Origin: Actinomycetes bacterium
GTDB taxonomy: Bacteria; Actinomycetota; Actinomycetes; Actinomycetales; Cellulomonadaceae
Assembly (NCBI GenBank): GCA_021793115.1
Contig: JAJYTJ010000047.1
Location: 1 to 23,932, forward strand
Length of the DNA: 23,932 nucleotides
Direction of reading: 5' to 3'
Under the pieces are notes generated by a model. It did not search any database. It was not told the origin of the DNA and worked only from the letters and a program-made list of their open reading frames with translations. This document shows, one piece after another, positions 14,153 through 22,181 of this stretch; positions within the stretch are counted from its first letter, which is position 1, and each line of letters begins with the position of its first letter. A program made the position numbers and the translations under genes.

Positions 14153-15703
14153 ATGACCGACGCTCCGACCGTGCTCACCCGAACCGCCGGCGATCCGCCG
14201 GTGCCGCCCACCGGGCCTGCCCGGCGCGGGCTCGTGCTCGCCGTCACGTGCCTGGCGCTGGCCGTCGTCGTCTCGGCGATGGCCTCGCTCAATGTCGCGC
14301 TGCCCGACATCGCGCTGCAGACGCACGCCGACCAGACCCAGCAGTCGTGGATCGTCGACGCCTACAGCCTGGTGTTCGCGTCGTTGCTGCTGCCGGCGGG
14401 GGCGATCGGCGACCGGTACGGGCGTCGGCGCGCGCTCGTCGTCGGCCTGCTCGTGTACGGCGGGGCGTCGGTCGGGGCGGCACTGGCCGGCAGCCCGCAG
14501 GTGCTCATCGGCCTGCGCGCCGTCGCGGGCGCCGGCGCCGCCCTGGTCATGCCGGCCACGCTGTCGACGATCACCGGCACGTTCCCCCGGGAGCAGCGCG
14601 CCCGTGCGGTGAGCGTCTGGGCCGCGGTCGCCGGGGCGGCCGGCGTGCTCGGGCTGCTCGCGTCCGGCCTGCTGCTGCAGGCGTGGACCTGGCCGTCGGT
14701 GTTCTGGTTCAACGTCGCGCTCGTCGTCGTGGCGCTCACGGGAACGCTGCTCGTGGTCCCCGAGTCGGCGCAGCGTGGCGCACCGCGGCTCGACCTGGTC
14801 GGTGCCGTGCTGGCCGCCGGCGGGGTGGCCGTGCTGGTGCACGCGGTGATCCAGGCGCCGGTGGACGGGTGGGGTGCGCCGGCGACCCTGCTCGGGCTCG
14901 GCGGCGGCGGCCTGCTGCTCGCGGCGTTCGTCGGCTGGGAGCTGCGCCGCGAGCACCCGCTGCTGGACCCGCGGCTGTTCCGCAACCGTCGGTTCGCGGC
15001 CGGCTCGGTGTCGATCACGCTGCAGTTCTTCGCGCTGTTCGGGTTCATGTTCGCGCTCATGCAGTACCTGCAGCTGGTGCGGGGCGACAGCGCGCTGCGC
15101 GCGGCCCTCAGCCTGCTGGCCATGCCGCTCGGCATGGTGCCGATGTCGCGGCTCAGCCCGGCGCTGACCGCGCGGTTCGGGGCCCGCGGGCCGTGGACGG
15201 CGGGGCTCGTCGGCGTCGCCGCCGGGTTGGCGGTGCTGGCCCGGCTCGGCACGGACAGCCCGTACCCGATGGTGGCCGCCGGCCTGGTGCTGCTCGGCGC
15301 CGGCCTGGGGATGGCCATGCCGCCGGCGACCACCGCGATCACCGACGCCCTGCCGGCGGAGCTCCAGAACGTCGGATCCGCGGTCAACGACCTGGCCCGC
15401 GAGCTGGGCGGCGCCCTGGGTATCGCCGTGCTGGCCAGCCTGCTCGACGGCACCTACCGCGCGTCGCTGCAGCTCCCTCCGGGCATGCCGGCGCGGGTCG
15501 CCGAGGCGGCCCACTCGTCCCTCGCCGCGGCGACGAGGATCGGCGGGGTCGTCGTCGGGCCCGCGCGCAGCGCCTTCGTCGACGGGCTGCACGTGGCGCT
15601 GCTCGCCGCGGCGGGCGCCGCCCTGCTGGCGGCGGTCGCGGTCGCGTTGCTGCTGCACCGGCCTGGCCACGGTGTGCCGGCGGGGACGGGCTCCACCGTG
15701 TGA
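14153..15703 (+). CDS. MFS exporter, DHA2 (14-TM, EmrB/QacA-like)
   Basis: 516 aa drug:H+ antiporter-type exporter. After a ~20 residue cytoplasmic tail, TM1 is LVLAVTCLALAVVVSAMASLNVALPDIA with the family's N-V-A-L-P-D-I motif; QQSWIVDAYSLVFASLLLPAGAIGDRYGRRRALVVG holds motif A (GAIGDRYGRRR); AALVMPATLSTITGTFPREQRARAVSVW and ELGGALGIAVLASL are further DHA2 signatures, and length and segment count fit 14 helices. A GAGGGAGA Shine-Dalgarno lies ahead of the ATG. Control by the divergent TetR is likely. Substrate unknown; such pumps expel antibiotics, dyes or metabolites. Confidence 0.93.
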   Translation: MTDAPTVLTRTAGDPPVPPTGPARRGLVLAVTCLALAVVVSAMASLNVALPDIALQTHADQTQQSWIVDAYSLVFASLLLPAGAIGDRYGRRRALVVGLLVYGGASVGAALAGSPQVLIGLRAVAGAGAALVMPATLSTITGTFPREQRARAVSVWAAVAGAAGVLGLLASGLLLQAWTWPSVFWFNVALVVVALTGTLLVVPESAQRGAPRLDLVGAVLAAGGVAVLVHAVIQAPVDGWGAPATLLGLGGGGLLLAAFVGWELRREHPLLDPRLFRNRRFAAGSVSITLQFFALFGFMFALMQYLQLVRGDSALRAALSLLAMPLGMVPMSRLSPALTARFGARGPWTAGLVGVAAGLAVLARLGTDSPYPMVAAGLVLLGAGLGMAMPPATTAITDALPAELQNVGSAVNDLARELGGALGIAVLASLLDGTYRASLQLPPGMPARVAEAAHSSLAAATRIGGVVVGPARSAFVDGLHVALLAAAGAALLAAVAVALLLHRPGHGVPAGTGSTV

Positions 15704-15736
15704 GCGCAGGTGCGGCGCGTCCCCTGGGGTCTGATT

Positions 15737-15746
15737 TGGTATACCA
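15737..15746 (+). promoter_or_regulatory. Operator palindrome merged with extended -10 of the fdrA operon
   Basis: Perfect 10-bp palindrome TGGTATACCA. It contains TGGTATACC, i.e. an extended -10 (TGnTATAcc), so a repressor on the palindrome would cover the promoter. The predicted start near 15752 gives a ~20-nt leader with GGAGAAG ahead of the fdrA ATG. The shape (GGT..ACC) is that of GntR/FadR-type sites, and the operon's last gene encodes an FCD-type GntR protein. No clear -35. Confidence 0.6.
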
Positions 15747-15772
15747 TCGGCTGGTCGTCGATGGAGAAGTCA

Positions 15773-17476
15773 ATGCTGACCACAGTGATCAAGCCGAACA
15801 CGTACCAGGACTCCGTCAGTCTGATGCTGCTCAGCCAGCAGCTCACGGCCCTCGACGGGGTCACCAAGGTCTCCGTGATGATGGGCACCCCCGCCAACAA
15901 GGACATCCTGCGGGCCACCGGGTTCTCGTCGCCCGAGCTCGACGCCGCCGCCGCGGGCGACATGGTGCTCGGGATGGACCTCACCGACGACACCGACGTC
16001 GCCGCGATCGTCGCCGCCGCCGAGAACGCTCTGCGCAACCAGGCGCGCGCGGGAGCCTCGTCGGGCCTGCGCACCGCCCGCAGCCTGGACCGTTCGCTCG
16101 CGCTCGCACCCGGCGCCAACCTCGCCCTGGTCTCCATCCCCGGCCAGTACGTCGCCGACCAGGTCGCCGAGCTCCTCGAGCGCGACCTCAACGTCATGAT
16201 CTTCTCGGACAACGTCGGCGTGGCCGACGAGGTCGCCCTCAAGCAGAAGGCGACCGAGCGCGGGCTGCTCGTCATGGGCCCCGACTGCGGCACCGCGTCG
16301 ATCGGCGGGATCCCGCTGGCGTTCGCCAACGTGGTCCGGGCCGGCAGCATCGGCATCGCCGGCGCCTCCGGCACCGGCACGCAGGAGGTGATGAGCCAGA
16401 TCGACCTGCTCGGCGGCGGCGTCAGCAGCGCGATCGGGCTCGGCGGCCGCGACCTCGGGGAGGCGGTCGGCGGCCTCTCGAGCCTGCAGGCCCTCGCCGC
16501 GCTCGAGGCCGACCCCGGCACGTCGACGATCGTGCTCGTCTCCAAGCCGCCGGCGCCCTCCGTGCGCGCGCGCGTGGAGGCGTACGCCAGGACCCTGACC
16601 AAGGACGTCGTGCTCGTCTTCCTCGGGGAGGTCCCCGCGGTCGAGCGCGACGGCAACCTCTGGTACGCGTACACGCTCGCCGACGCCGCGGCCCGGGCGG
16701 TCGAGCTCGCCGGCGGGGGCCGGCCGGCCTTCGCCGGCTCCCAGCGCTGGATCAAGGGCCCGTACACGGGCGGCACGCTGGCCAGCGAGGCCGCGATGCT
16801 GCTGCGCCACGAGCTCGGGCTGCCCGAGGGCGACGCGTCGCACGAGCTGGGCTACATGCTCCGCGCCGACGGGCACGTCATCCTCGACCTCGGCGACGAC
16901 GCCTACACGCAGGGTCGCCCGCACCCGATGATCGACCCCTCCACCCGCGTGGAGCGCCTCCCGGCGCTGTTCGACGACGAGGGCACGGCGGTGGTGCTGC
17001 TCGACGTCGTCATCGGCTACGGGGCGTCCGACGACCCCGCGGGCGCGCTCGTCCCGGCGATCCGCGACGGTGTCGCACGGGCCGCCGCCGCCGGCCGGCA
17101 GGTGGCCGTGGTGGCCTCGGTGTGCGGCACTCGCGGCGACGTCCAGGGGCTCGACGAGCAGCAGCGGGTGCTGCGCGAGGCCGGCGTCGCGGTGCTGCCG
17201 AACAACGCGGCGGCCGTGCGGCACGCGGCGTCCCTGGTCATCGGGCTGGAGCGGACCCGCTCCGGCGCGACACCCGCCGCCACGGCCGGCACCACGCCGC
17301 CGCCGCGGATCGCGCAGCTGCTGGCCGACGGCCCCACGGTCGTCAACATCGGGCTCCGGTCGTTCGCCGAGACCCTCGGCGCCGCCGGCGCCCCCACCGT
17401 CCAGTACGACTGGGCCCCGGTCGCCGGCGGAGACCCCCGTCTCGCCGCGCTGGTCCGTGGCCTCGAGAACGCCTGA
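15773..17476 (+). CDS. fdrA: FdrA protein, acyl-CoA-synthetase-like (oxamate carbamoyltransferase component)
   Basis: 567 aa, like E. coli FdrA (about 555). The start at 15773 is chosen because GGAGAAG lies 3-9 bases before it; an ATG at 15761 would overlap that site. Clear FdrA signatures: YQDSVSLMLLSQQL (11-24), VSVMMGTPANKDIL (33-46), VMIFSDNV (141-148), VMGPDCGTASIGGIPLAFANV (168-188), GIAGASGTGTQE (194-205), AIGLGGRDL (220-228), and later LYTGGTLASEAAMLL-like, DLGDDAYTQGRPHPMIDPS and TVVNIGLRSFAETL. The fold is that of succinyl-CoA synthetase alpha/ligase proteins. In E. coli FdrA with the DUF1116 and DUF2877 proteins is linked to oxamate carbamoyltransferase, which phosphorolyses oxalurate to oxamate and carbamoyl phosphate. 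Here it heads an operon with the same partners plus carbamate kinase. Confidence 0.95.
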   Translation: MLTTVIKPNTYQDSVSLMLLSQQLTALDGVTKVSVMMGTPANKDILRATGFSSPELDAAAAGDMVLGMDLTDDTDVAAIVAAAENALRNQARAGASSGLRTARSLDRSLALAPGANLALVSIPGQYVADQVAELLERDLNVMIFSDNVGVADEVALKQKATERGLLVMGPDCGTASIGGIPLAFANVVRAGSIGIAGASGTGTQEVMSQIDLLGGGVSSAIGLGGRDLGEAVGGLSSLQALAALEADPGTSTIVLVSKPPAPSVRARVEAYARTLTKDVVLVFLGEVPAVERDGNLWYAYTLADAAARAVELAGGGRPAFAGSQRWIKGPYTGGTLASEAAMLLRHELGLPEGDASHELGYMLRADGHVILDLGDDAYTQGRPHPMIDPSTRVERLPALFDDEGTAVVLLDVVIGYGASDDPAGALVPAIRDGVARAAAAGRQVAVVASVCGTRGDVQGLDEQQRVLREAGVAVLPNNAAAVRHAASLVIGLERTRSGATPAATAGTTPPPRIAQLLADGPTVVNIGLRSFAETLGAAGAPTVQYDWAPVAGGDPRLAALVRGLENA

Positions 17477-17494
17477 GGAAGGGCGAGAGCTGAC

Positions 17495-18766
17495 ATGTAC
17501 GACTCGATCAACGACGCGAACCGGGCCATCGTCGAGGCCATCTCCTCCGGCCAGCCCGTGCTGGTGGACGTCGTGCAGGCGCGCGACGCCATCCCGGTGC
17601 TCGCCGGGCCGGAGAAGGTGCTGCTGCACGCGGGGCCCCCGATCCGGTTCGAGGACATGACGCCCCCGATGCAGGGCTCCTGCGTGGGTGCGCTGCTCTT
17701 CGAGGGCTGGGCCGCCACCGAGCAGGAGGCCCGTGAGCTGCTCGCCGCCGGCGGGGTGCGGTTCGAGCCGTGCCACCACCACGACGCCGTGGGCCCGATG
17801 GGTGGCATCACCAGCCCGAGCATGGCCGTCGTCGTCATCGAGAACCGGCAGGGCGGCAACCGCGCCTACTGCACCATGAACGAGGGCATCGGCAAGGTGC
17901 TGCGGTTCGGCGCCTACGACGCCGAGGTGGTCGCGCGGCTGGAGTGGATGCGCGACGTGCTCGGGCCCGCCCTGGCGCAGGCGCTGCGGCAGACCGCCGA
18001 CGGGTACGCCCTCATCCCGCTCATCTCCCGCGCCATCACCATGGGCGACGAGTTCCACCAGCGGAACATCGCGGCGTCCGCCCTGTTCGCCAAGGACATG
18101 GCGCCGCTGCTGGCGCGCACCGACGTGGACCGCGGCGACGTCGCGCAGGTGCTGCAGTTCCTCTCGGACACCGACCAGTTCTTCCTCAACCTGGCGATGG
18201 CCGCGTGCAAGGCCGTCATGGACCAGGCGCGCACCATCCAGGAGGGGTCGATCGTCACGGCGATGACCCGCAACGGCAAGGACTTCGGGATCCGCGTCTC
18301 GGGCCTCGGCGACCAGTGGTTCACGGCGCCCGTCAACACCCCGCAGGGCCTGTACTTCACGGGGTACAGCCAGGAGCAGGCCTGCCCGGACATGGGCGAC
18401 AGCTCGATCACCGAGACCTTCGGGCTCGGCGGCATGAGCATGATCGCGGCTCCGGGCGTCACACGGTTCGTCGGCGCGGGCGGCTTCACCGACGCGGTCG
18501 CCACCAGCGACGAGATGGCGGAGATCGTCGTCGACTTCAACGGGACGCTGCCGATCCCCACGTGGGACTTCCAGGGCGCACCCCTCGGCATCGACGTCCG
18601 CAAGGTGGTCAAGACGTCGATCACGCCGATCATCAACACGGGAATCGCCTCGCTCGAGCCGGGGGTCGGCCAGATCGGCGCCGGTACCGTGCGGGCGCCG
18701 CTGGCGTGCTTCGTCCAGGCACTCGAGGCGCTCGCGGCCAGGTACGGCGTCGCGGCCGACGACTGA
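17495..18766 (+). CDS. DUF1116 protein (YlbE/AllG-like)
   Basis: 423 aa, the length of E. coli YlbE (about 420). Conserved stretches: VLLHAGPPIRFEDMTPPMQGS (43-62), EPCHHHDAVGPMGGITSPSMAV (91-112) with three adjacent histidines, NEGIGKVLRFGAYDAEVV (129-146), ITMGDEFHQRNIAASALF (181-198), and later NGKDFGIRVSGL, TGYSQEQACPDMGDSSITETFGLGG and GIASLEPGVGQIGAG. Follows fdrA by 18 bp with a purine-rich GAGGAAGGGCGAGAG ahead of the ATG. In E. coli this protein is a component of the oxamate carbamoyltransferase. The His cluster and conserved Glu/Asp residues are likely substrate-binding, an inference. Also known in operons with no allantoin genes. Confidence 0.93.
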   Translation: MYDSINDANRAIVEAISSGQPVLVDVVQARDAIPVLAGPEKVLLHAGPPIRFEDMTPPMQGSCVGALLFEGWAATEQEARELLAAGGVRFEPCHHHDAVGPMGGITSPSMAVVVIENRQGGNRAYCTMNEGIGKVLRFGAYDAEVVARLEWMRDVLGPALAQALRQTADGYALIPLISRAITMGDEFHQRNIAASALFAKDMAPLLARTDVDRGDVAQVLQFLSDTDQFFLNLAMAACKAVMDQARTIQEGSIVTAMTRNGKDFGIRVSGLGDQWFTAPVNTPQGLYFTGYSQEQACPDMGDSSITETFGLGGMSMIAAPGVTRFVGAGGFTDAVATSDEMAEIVVDFNGTLPIPTWDFQGAPLGIDVRKVVKTSITPIINTGIASLEPGVGQIGAGTVRAPLACFVQALEALAARYGVAADD

Positions 18767-18768
18767 CG

Positions 18769-19599
18769 GTGGCCATCACCGGCGGGAGCGTGGTCGCGCT
18801 CGACCTGCTCGACGGCTCGGAGGTGCTGCGGCTGCACTCGCAGTTCACCTCCGGGGTCAACCTGGCGTGCGGTGACCACCTCGTCTACGCGGGGACCGAC
18901 CCGCACGGCGGTGCCTGCGCCCTCCAGGTGGACGCCGCCGACGTCGAGCTGCTGCGCTCGTCGTCCAGCTGGCGCTGGGACGGCCGGGCGCTCGTGGCGC
19001 CGGCGCGCCGGGCCGTCGAGCTGGCGCCCGACGCCGTGCGGTACCCCGTCCGGCCGCCGGTGGTGCCGGGACTGCCCGCCGGGGACCCGGGCCGGCTGGC
19101 CCGCGCCCGTGCCGCCGCGGGAGGCGCCAGCTGGTTCGACTCCGGGCCGGGGCTCGAGATCGGGCTGCCGAGCCTGCGCGCCGCCGTCGCGGCGCTCGCC
19201 GCCGGGGATGACGTCGGTCCGGTCCGCGCCGTGGTCGGGCTCGGGATCGGGCTGACCCCCTCCGGGGACGACGCGCTCGTCGGGGCGCTGTGCGTCCTCG
19301 CGGCGGCCGGGGAGCCGTGGTCGGCGGCCGGCCGTCACCTCGAGCCATGGCTCGGCGGGGACGGGCGGGGCCGCACCACCGACGTGTCGGCCGGCTACCT
19401 GCGTCTCGCCCTGGGGGGCGCCTTCTCGACCCCGCTCGGGCGGCTCGTCGCCGCGCTCGCGGACGGCGTCCCGGACGCCACCCTCATCGACGCGGTCCGA
19501 GGCCTCGCGGCGATCGGCGCCACCTCCGGCATGGACGCCGTGGTGGGGGCCCAGATCGCCTGGGAGCACCTCGTCGCGGCCACCACACGACGTCCCTAG
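18769..19599 (+). CDS. DUF2877 protein (YlbF/AllH-like)
   Basis: 276 aa from a GTG 2 bp after the DUF1116 stop, close to E. coli YlbF (about 270). The family signature GLGIGLTPSGDDALVGAL lies at 157-174, the GLTPSGDD loop being the hallmark of DUF2877, and the C-terminal SAGYLRLALGGAFSTPLGRLVAALADG and GATSGMDAVVGAQIAWEHL match the rest of the family. No Shine-Dalgarno is evident, so it probably depends on translational coupling with the upstream gene. Third component of the predicted carbamoyltransferase. Its reaction on its own is unknown. Confidence 0.9.
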   Translation: MAITGGSVVALDLLDGSEVLRLHSQFTSGVNLACGDHLVYAGTDPHGGACALQVDAADVELLRSSSSWRWDGRALVAPARRAVELAPDAVRYPVRPPVVPGLPAGDPGRLARARAAAGGASWFDSGPGLEIGLPSLRAAVAALAAGDDVGPVRAVVGLGIGLTPSGDDALVGALCVLAAAGEPWSAAGRHLEPWLGGDGRGRTTDVSAGYLRLALGGAFSTPLGRLVAALADGVPDATLIDAVRGLAAIGATSGMDAVVGAQIAWEHLVAATTRRP

Positions 19600-19608
19600 G
19601 AGATCGTC

Positions 19609-20550
19609 ATGCGCATCATCGTCGCCCTCGGCGGCAACGCCATCGCCCGTCGCGGCGAGGCGATCACCGTGGACCACCAGCTGGCGAACCTCGACGTCGT
19701 GGCGTCGCGGCTGCGGTCCGTCGCGGAGTCCCACGAGCTGGTCATCACCCACGGCAACGGGCCCCAGGTGGGCCTGCTGGCGCTGCAGGCGGCGGCCGAC
19801 GTGCAGCTCCCGGCGTACCCGCTCGACGTCCTCGGCGCCGAGACCCAGGGGATGATCGGGTACTTCATCGAGATCGAGCTGCGGCAGGCGCTGCCGGCCG
19901 ACCAGAAGGTCACCACCGTCCTCACGCTGGTCGAGGTGGACCGCGCCGACCCCGCGTTCGGCCACCCGACGAAGTTCATCGGCCCGGTGTACACGCCCGA
20001 GCAGGCGGCGGCGCTGGCGGCCGAGCGTGGGTGGGCCTTCGCGCTCGACGGGGAGGCGCCGCGCCGCGTCGTCGCCTCGCCCACGCCGCTGCGGATCGTC
20101 CAGATCGACTCCGTGCTCCAGCTGCTGCGCGCCCACCACGTGGTGATCTGCGCGGGCGGCGGCGGCATCCCCATGGCCCGCGGTGCCGACGGGCACCTCG
20201 CCGGCGTCGAGGCCGTGGTCGACAAGGACGCCAGCTCGGCAGTGCTCGCCGCCGCGATCGACGCCGACCTGTTCGTCATGGCCACGGACGCCGACGCGGT
20301 CTACCTCGACTGGGGCACGCCCGACCAGCGGGCGATCCGTCGCATCAGCGCCGACCGCCTCGCCGAGCACGACTTCGCGGCCGGGTCCATGGGGCCCAAG
20401 GTCGCCGCCGCCATCGCGTTCGCCCGGGCGTCCGGGAGCCGCGCCGCCATCGGCAAGCTCGAGGACATCGAGAAGATGCTCCACGGCAGCGCCGGCACCC
20501 TCATCGAGGCGGTCGACGTCCCCACCGAGTACTACCCGGCGTCGGTGTGA
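19609..20550 (+). CDS. arcC: Carbamate kinase
   Basis: 313 aa, the normal size. IIVALGGNAIARRGEAIT at 3-20 is the amino acid kinase G-G-N-A loop; THGNGPQVGLLALQ (47-60), AETQGMIGYFIEIELRQ, KFIGPVYT, ICAGGGGIPM, VEAVVDKDASSAVLA and FVMATDADAVYLDWG are the classic ArcC motifs, with the DKD active-site lysine. It catalyses carbamoyl phosphate + ADP to ATP + carbamate, i.e. the ATP-gaining direction in catabolism. A strong AGGAGA Shine-Dalgarno overlaps the upstream TAG stop. No arginine deiminase or ornithine carbamoyltransferase is nearby; the neighbours instead match the E. coli allantoin set (fdrA, ylbE, ylbF, ybcF), so the carbamoyl phosphate should come from FdrA/DUF1116/DUF2877. Confidence 0.96.
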   Translation: MRIIVALGGNAIARRGEAITVDHQLANLDVVASRLRSVAESHELVITHGNGPQVGLLALQAAADVQLPAYPLDVLGAETQGMIGYFIEIELRQALPADQKVTTVLTLVEVDRADPAFGHPTKFIGPVYTPEQAAALAAERGWAFALDGEAPRRVVASPTPLRIVQIDSVLQLLRAHHVVICAGGGGIPMARGADGHLAGVEAVVDKDASSAVLAAAIDADLFVMATDADAVYLDWGTPDQRAIRRISADRLAEHDFAAGSMGPKVAAAIAFARASGSRAAIGKLEDIEKMLHGSAGTLIEAVDVPTEYYPASV

Positions 20551-20590
20551 TTCCCGACCGTCGCCCCGTCCGGACCGTGAAGGCGGAGAC

Positions 20591-21343
20591 ATGTCACTGA
20601 TCGAGTGGGTCGCGGTCGCCGCGGCGGGCTTCGGCGCGGGCGCGGTCAACACGATCGTCGGGTCGGGGTCGCTCATCACCTACCCCGTCATGGTGGTGCT
20701 CGGGGTGCCGCCGGTGACCGCGAACATCGCGAACACGGTGGGCCTGGTCCCGGGCTCTCTGGCGGGCGCGTGGGGCTACCGCGACCGGCTCGGCGGCACC
20801 CGTCCGTTGCTGCTGCGCCTGGGCGCGGCGTCCCTCGCGGGCGCGGTGTGCGGCGCGGCGCTGCTCACGCAGCTGCCCAAGAGCTCGTTCGCCTACGTGG
20901 TGCCGGTCCTCATCCTGGCGGCCGCGCTGCTCGTCGGGCTGCAGCCGCTCATCGTCCGGCGCACCAGGCCGGCCGAGCGCACGCGCTGGACCCAGCTGAC
21001 GTTCTGGGTCTTCCTCTCCGGCATCTACGGCGGCTACTTCAGCGCCGCCCAGGGCGTGATCCTGCTCGGCGTGCTCGGCCTGTTCCTCGCGTCCGACCTG
21101 CAGGAGCAGAACGCGGTGAAGAACGTGCTCCAGGCGCTGGTGAACATCGTCGCCGCGCTCTTCTTCATCGTCACCGGAGCGGTCGCCTGGCGGTACGCCG
21201 CGATGGTGGCGGTCGGCTCGCTCATCGGCGCCCCCGTCGGCGCGGCGCTGGCCAAGAAGATCCCCACCGGGCCGTTCCGGGTGGGGATCGTCGTCTTCGG
21301 CGTCCTCATGGCCGGCGTCATGGCGTGGATGGCGAAGCACTGA
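20591..21343 (+). CDS. TauE/SafE family transporter in the fdrA operon
   Basis: 250 aa polytopic permease with about 7-8 hydrophobic segments. Half-repeat one: GAVNTIVGSGSLITYPVMVVLGVPPVTANIANTVGLVPG (residues ~17-55); half-repeat two: SGIYGGYFSAAQGVILLGVLGLFL, followed by NAVKNVLQALVNIVAALFFI. The AAGGCGGAG Shine-Dalgarno precedes the ATG, 40 bp after the carbamate kinase stop. It lacks the NYFNLHG loop of the other TauE in this window, so the two are distant relatives. By position it may export the acid left after carbamoyl transfer or import substrate; direction and substrate are not shown by the sequence. Confidence 0.9.
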   Translation: MSLIEWVAVAAAGFGAGAVNTIVGSGSLITYPVMVVLGVPPVTANIANTVGLVPGSLAGAWGYRDRLGGTRPLLLRLGAASLAGAVCGAALLTQLPKSSFAYVVPVLILAAALLVGLQPLIVRRTRPAERTRWTQLTFWVFLSGIYGGYFSAAQGVILLGVLGLFLASDLQEQNAVKNVLQALVNIVAALFFIVTGAVAWRYAAMVAVGSLIGAPVGAALAKKIPTGPFRVGIVVFGVLMAGVMAWMAKH

Positions 21344-21403
21344 CCTGGGCGGCGGTCCGCCGGCGCCGGCCCGGCGCCACCGGCCACGTCCTCGTCGCCT
21401 GGT

Positions 21404-21409
21404 TAGGCT
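21404..21409 (+). promoter_or_regulatory. Possible internal -10 for the FCD regulator
   Basis: TAGGCT (in GGTTAGGCTG) 51 bp upstream of the regulator ATG fits the actinobacterial -10 pattern TAnnnT. A GC-rich hairpin-forming stretch (21348-21385) lies before it. The gap of 116 bp is the longest inside the operon, so the regulator may also have its own weak promoter. No -35 is visible. Confidence 0.35.
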
Positions 21410-21459
21410 GAGCGCGGGCGGGGCGGCGTGTGCCCCGCGCACGCCCCCAGGGAGAGCTG

Positions 21460-22110
21460 ATGACCGCCGACGCGGTGCCGACCGACGGCTCGCTCCGTGA
21501 CCGGGTGCTCGAGGAGGTCAAGGAGCGGATCATCGCCGGCGACCTGCCCACCGGGGCCCGGCTGCACGAGCGCAACCTCAGCCAGGAGCTCGGGGTGTCC
21601 CGCGTCCCGCTGCGCGAGGCGATCCTCACCCTCGCCGCGCAGGGCCTCGTCGAGATGCGCCCCCGCATCGGCGCCTTCGTCAGGCCGATGACCAAGCCGT
21701 ACATCGACGACCTGTTCGCGGTCCGCCTCGCGCTCGAGCCCCTCGCGGCCTCGCTCGCCGCGAGGAACCGGGACGCGCACCAGCTCGCCGAGCTCACGCG
21801 GCTGCTCGCCGAGGAGCGGGACGCCCTGGCCGCCGGCGACGACAAGCGCGGCTCGCTGGTGAACGCGGACTTCCACCTCGAGGTGCTGCGCGCCAGCGGC
21901 AACGAGGTGCTGTACGCCCTCATGGCGCCACTGCAGTCCCAGATCCAGCGGCTGTTCCGCCGCACCATCACGACCATCTCGCGCGAGCTGACCGAGGACC
22001 ACACGACGCTGCTCGACGCGGTGCGGGACCAGGACGCCGCGCGTGCGACGGAGATCGCCCGCCGGCACGTCGAGGAGACCCGCGACCTCAGCATCACCGT
22101 CGCGGACTGA
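21460..22110 (+). CDS. GntR-family regulator with FCD domain (FadR type)
   Basis: 216 aa from the ATG at 21460, preceded by GGGAGAG; an in-frame upstream ATG at 21430 has no Shine-Dalgarno. The winged helix reads VLEEVKERIIAGDLPTGARLHERNLSQELGVSRVPLREAILTLAAQGLVEMRPRIGAFVRP. The FCD ligand domain follows (~75-210) with the metal-binding residues in place: DDLFAVRLALEPLAA, NADFHLEVLRASGN with the first His, DHTTLLDAV with the second and RRHVEETR with the third. FCD regulators sense small organic acids. It is the last gene of the plus-strand operon and the natural candidate for the TGGTATACCA site at its promoter, and perhaps for the amidohydrolase promoter outside the window. Confidence 0.93.
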   Translation: MTADAVPTDGSLRDRVLEEVKERIIAGDLPTGARLHERNLSQELGVSRVPLREAILTLAAQGLVEMRPRIGAFVRPMTKPYIDDLFAVRLALEPLAASLAARNRDAHQLAELTRLLAEERDALAAGDDKRGSLVNADFHLEVLRASGNEVLYALMAPLQSQIQRLFRRTITTISRELTEDHTTLLDAVRDQDAARATEIARRHVEETRDLSITVAD

Positions 22111-22118
22111 CGCCGGGG

Positions 22119-22157
22119 ACGACGATGCCCCGACCCAGAGGGCCGGGGCATCGTCGT
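22119..22157. terminator. Bidirectional hairpin terminator
   Basis: Perfect 14-bp stem ACGACGATGCCCCG (22119-22132) and its complement (22144-22157) with an 11-base loop, lying 8 bp after the FCD regulator stop and 25 bp from the stop of the convergent DUF1097 gene. No long T-tract, as usual in high-GC actinobacteria. It would end both transcripts. Confidence 0.85.
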
Positions 22158-22181
22158 GGACGGCAGGGGGCAGCCGTCCCG

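Noticed and set aside
14087..15670. Upstream extension of the TetR frame to 748 codons
   Set aside because: The extension is antisense to the MFS gene and has shadow composition; MNYREPRGRRAGKPDTRGQI at 14086 is a normal TetR start.
15770..20679. Very long minus-strand open frames (762 and 921 codons) opposite fdrA, DUF1116, DUF2877 and carbamate kinase
   Set aside because: Low-complexity Asp/Gly/Arg/His residues without any recognisable domain; the plus strand is explained by conserved families.
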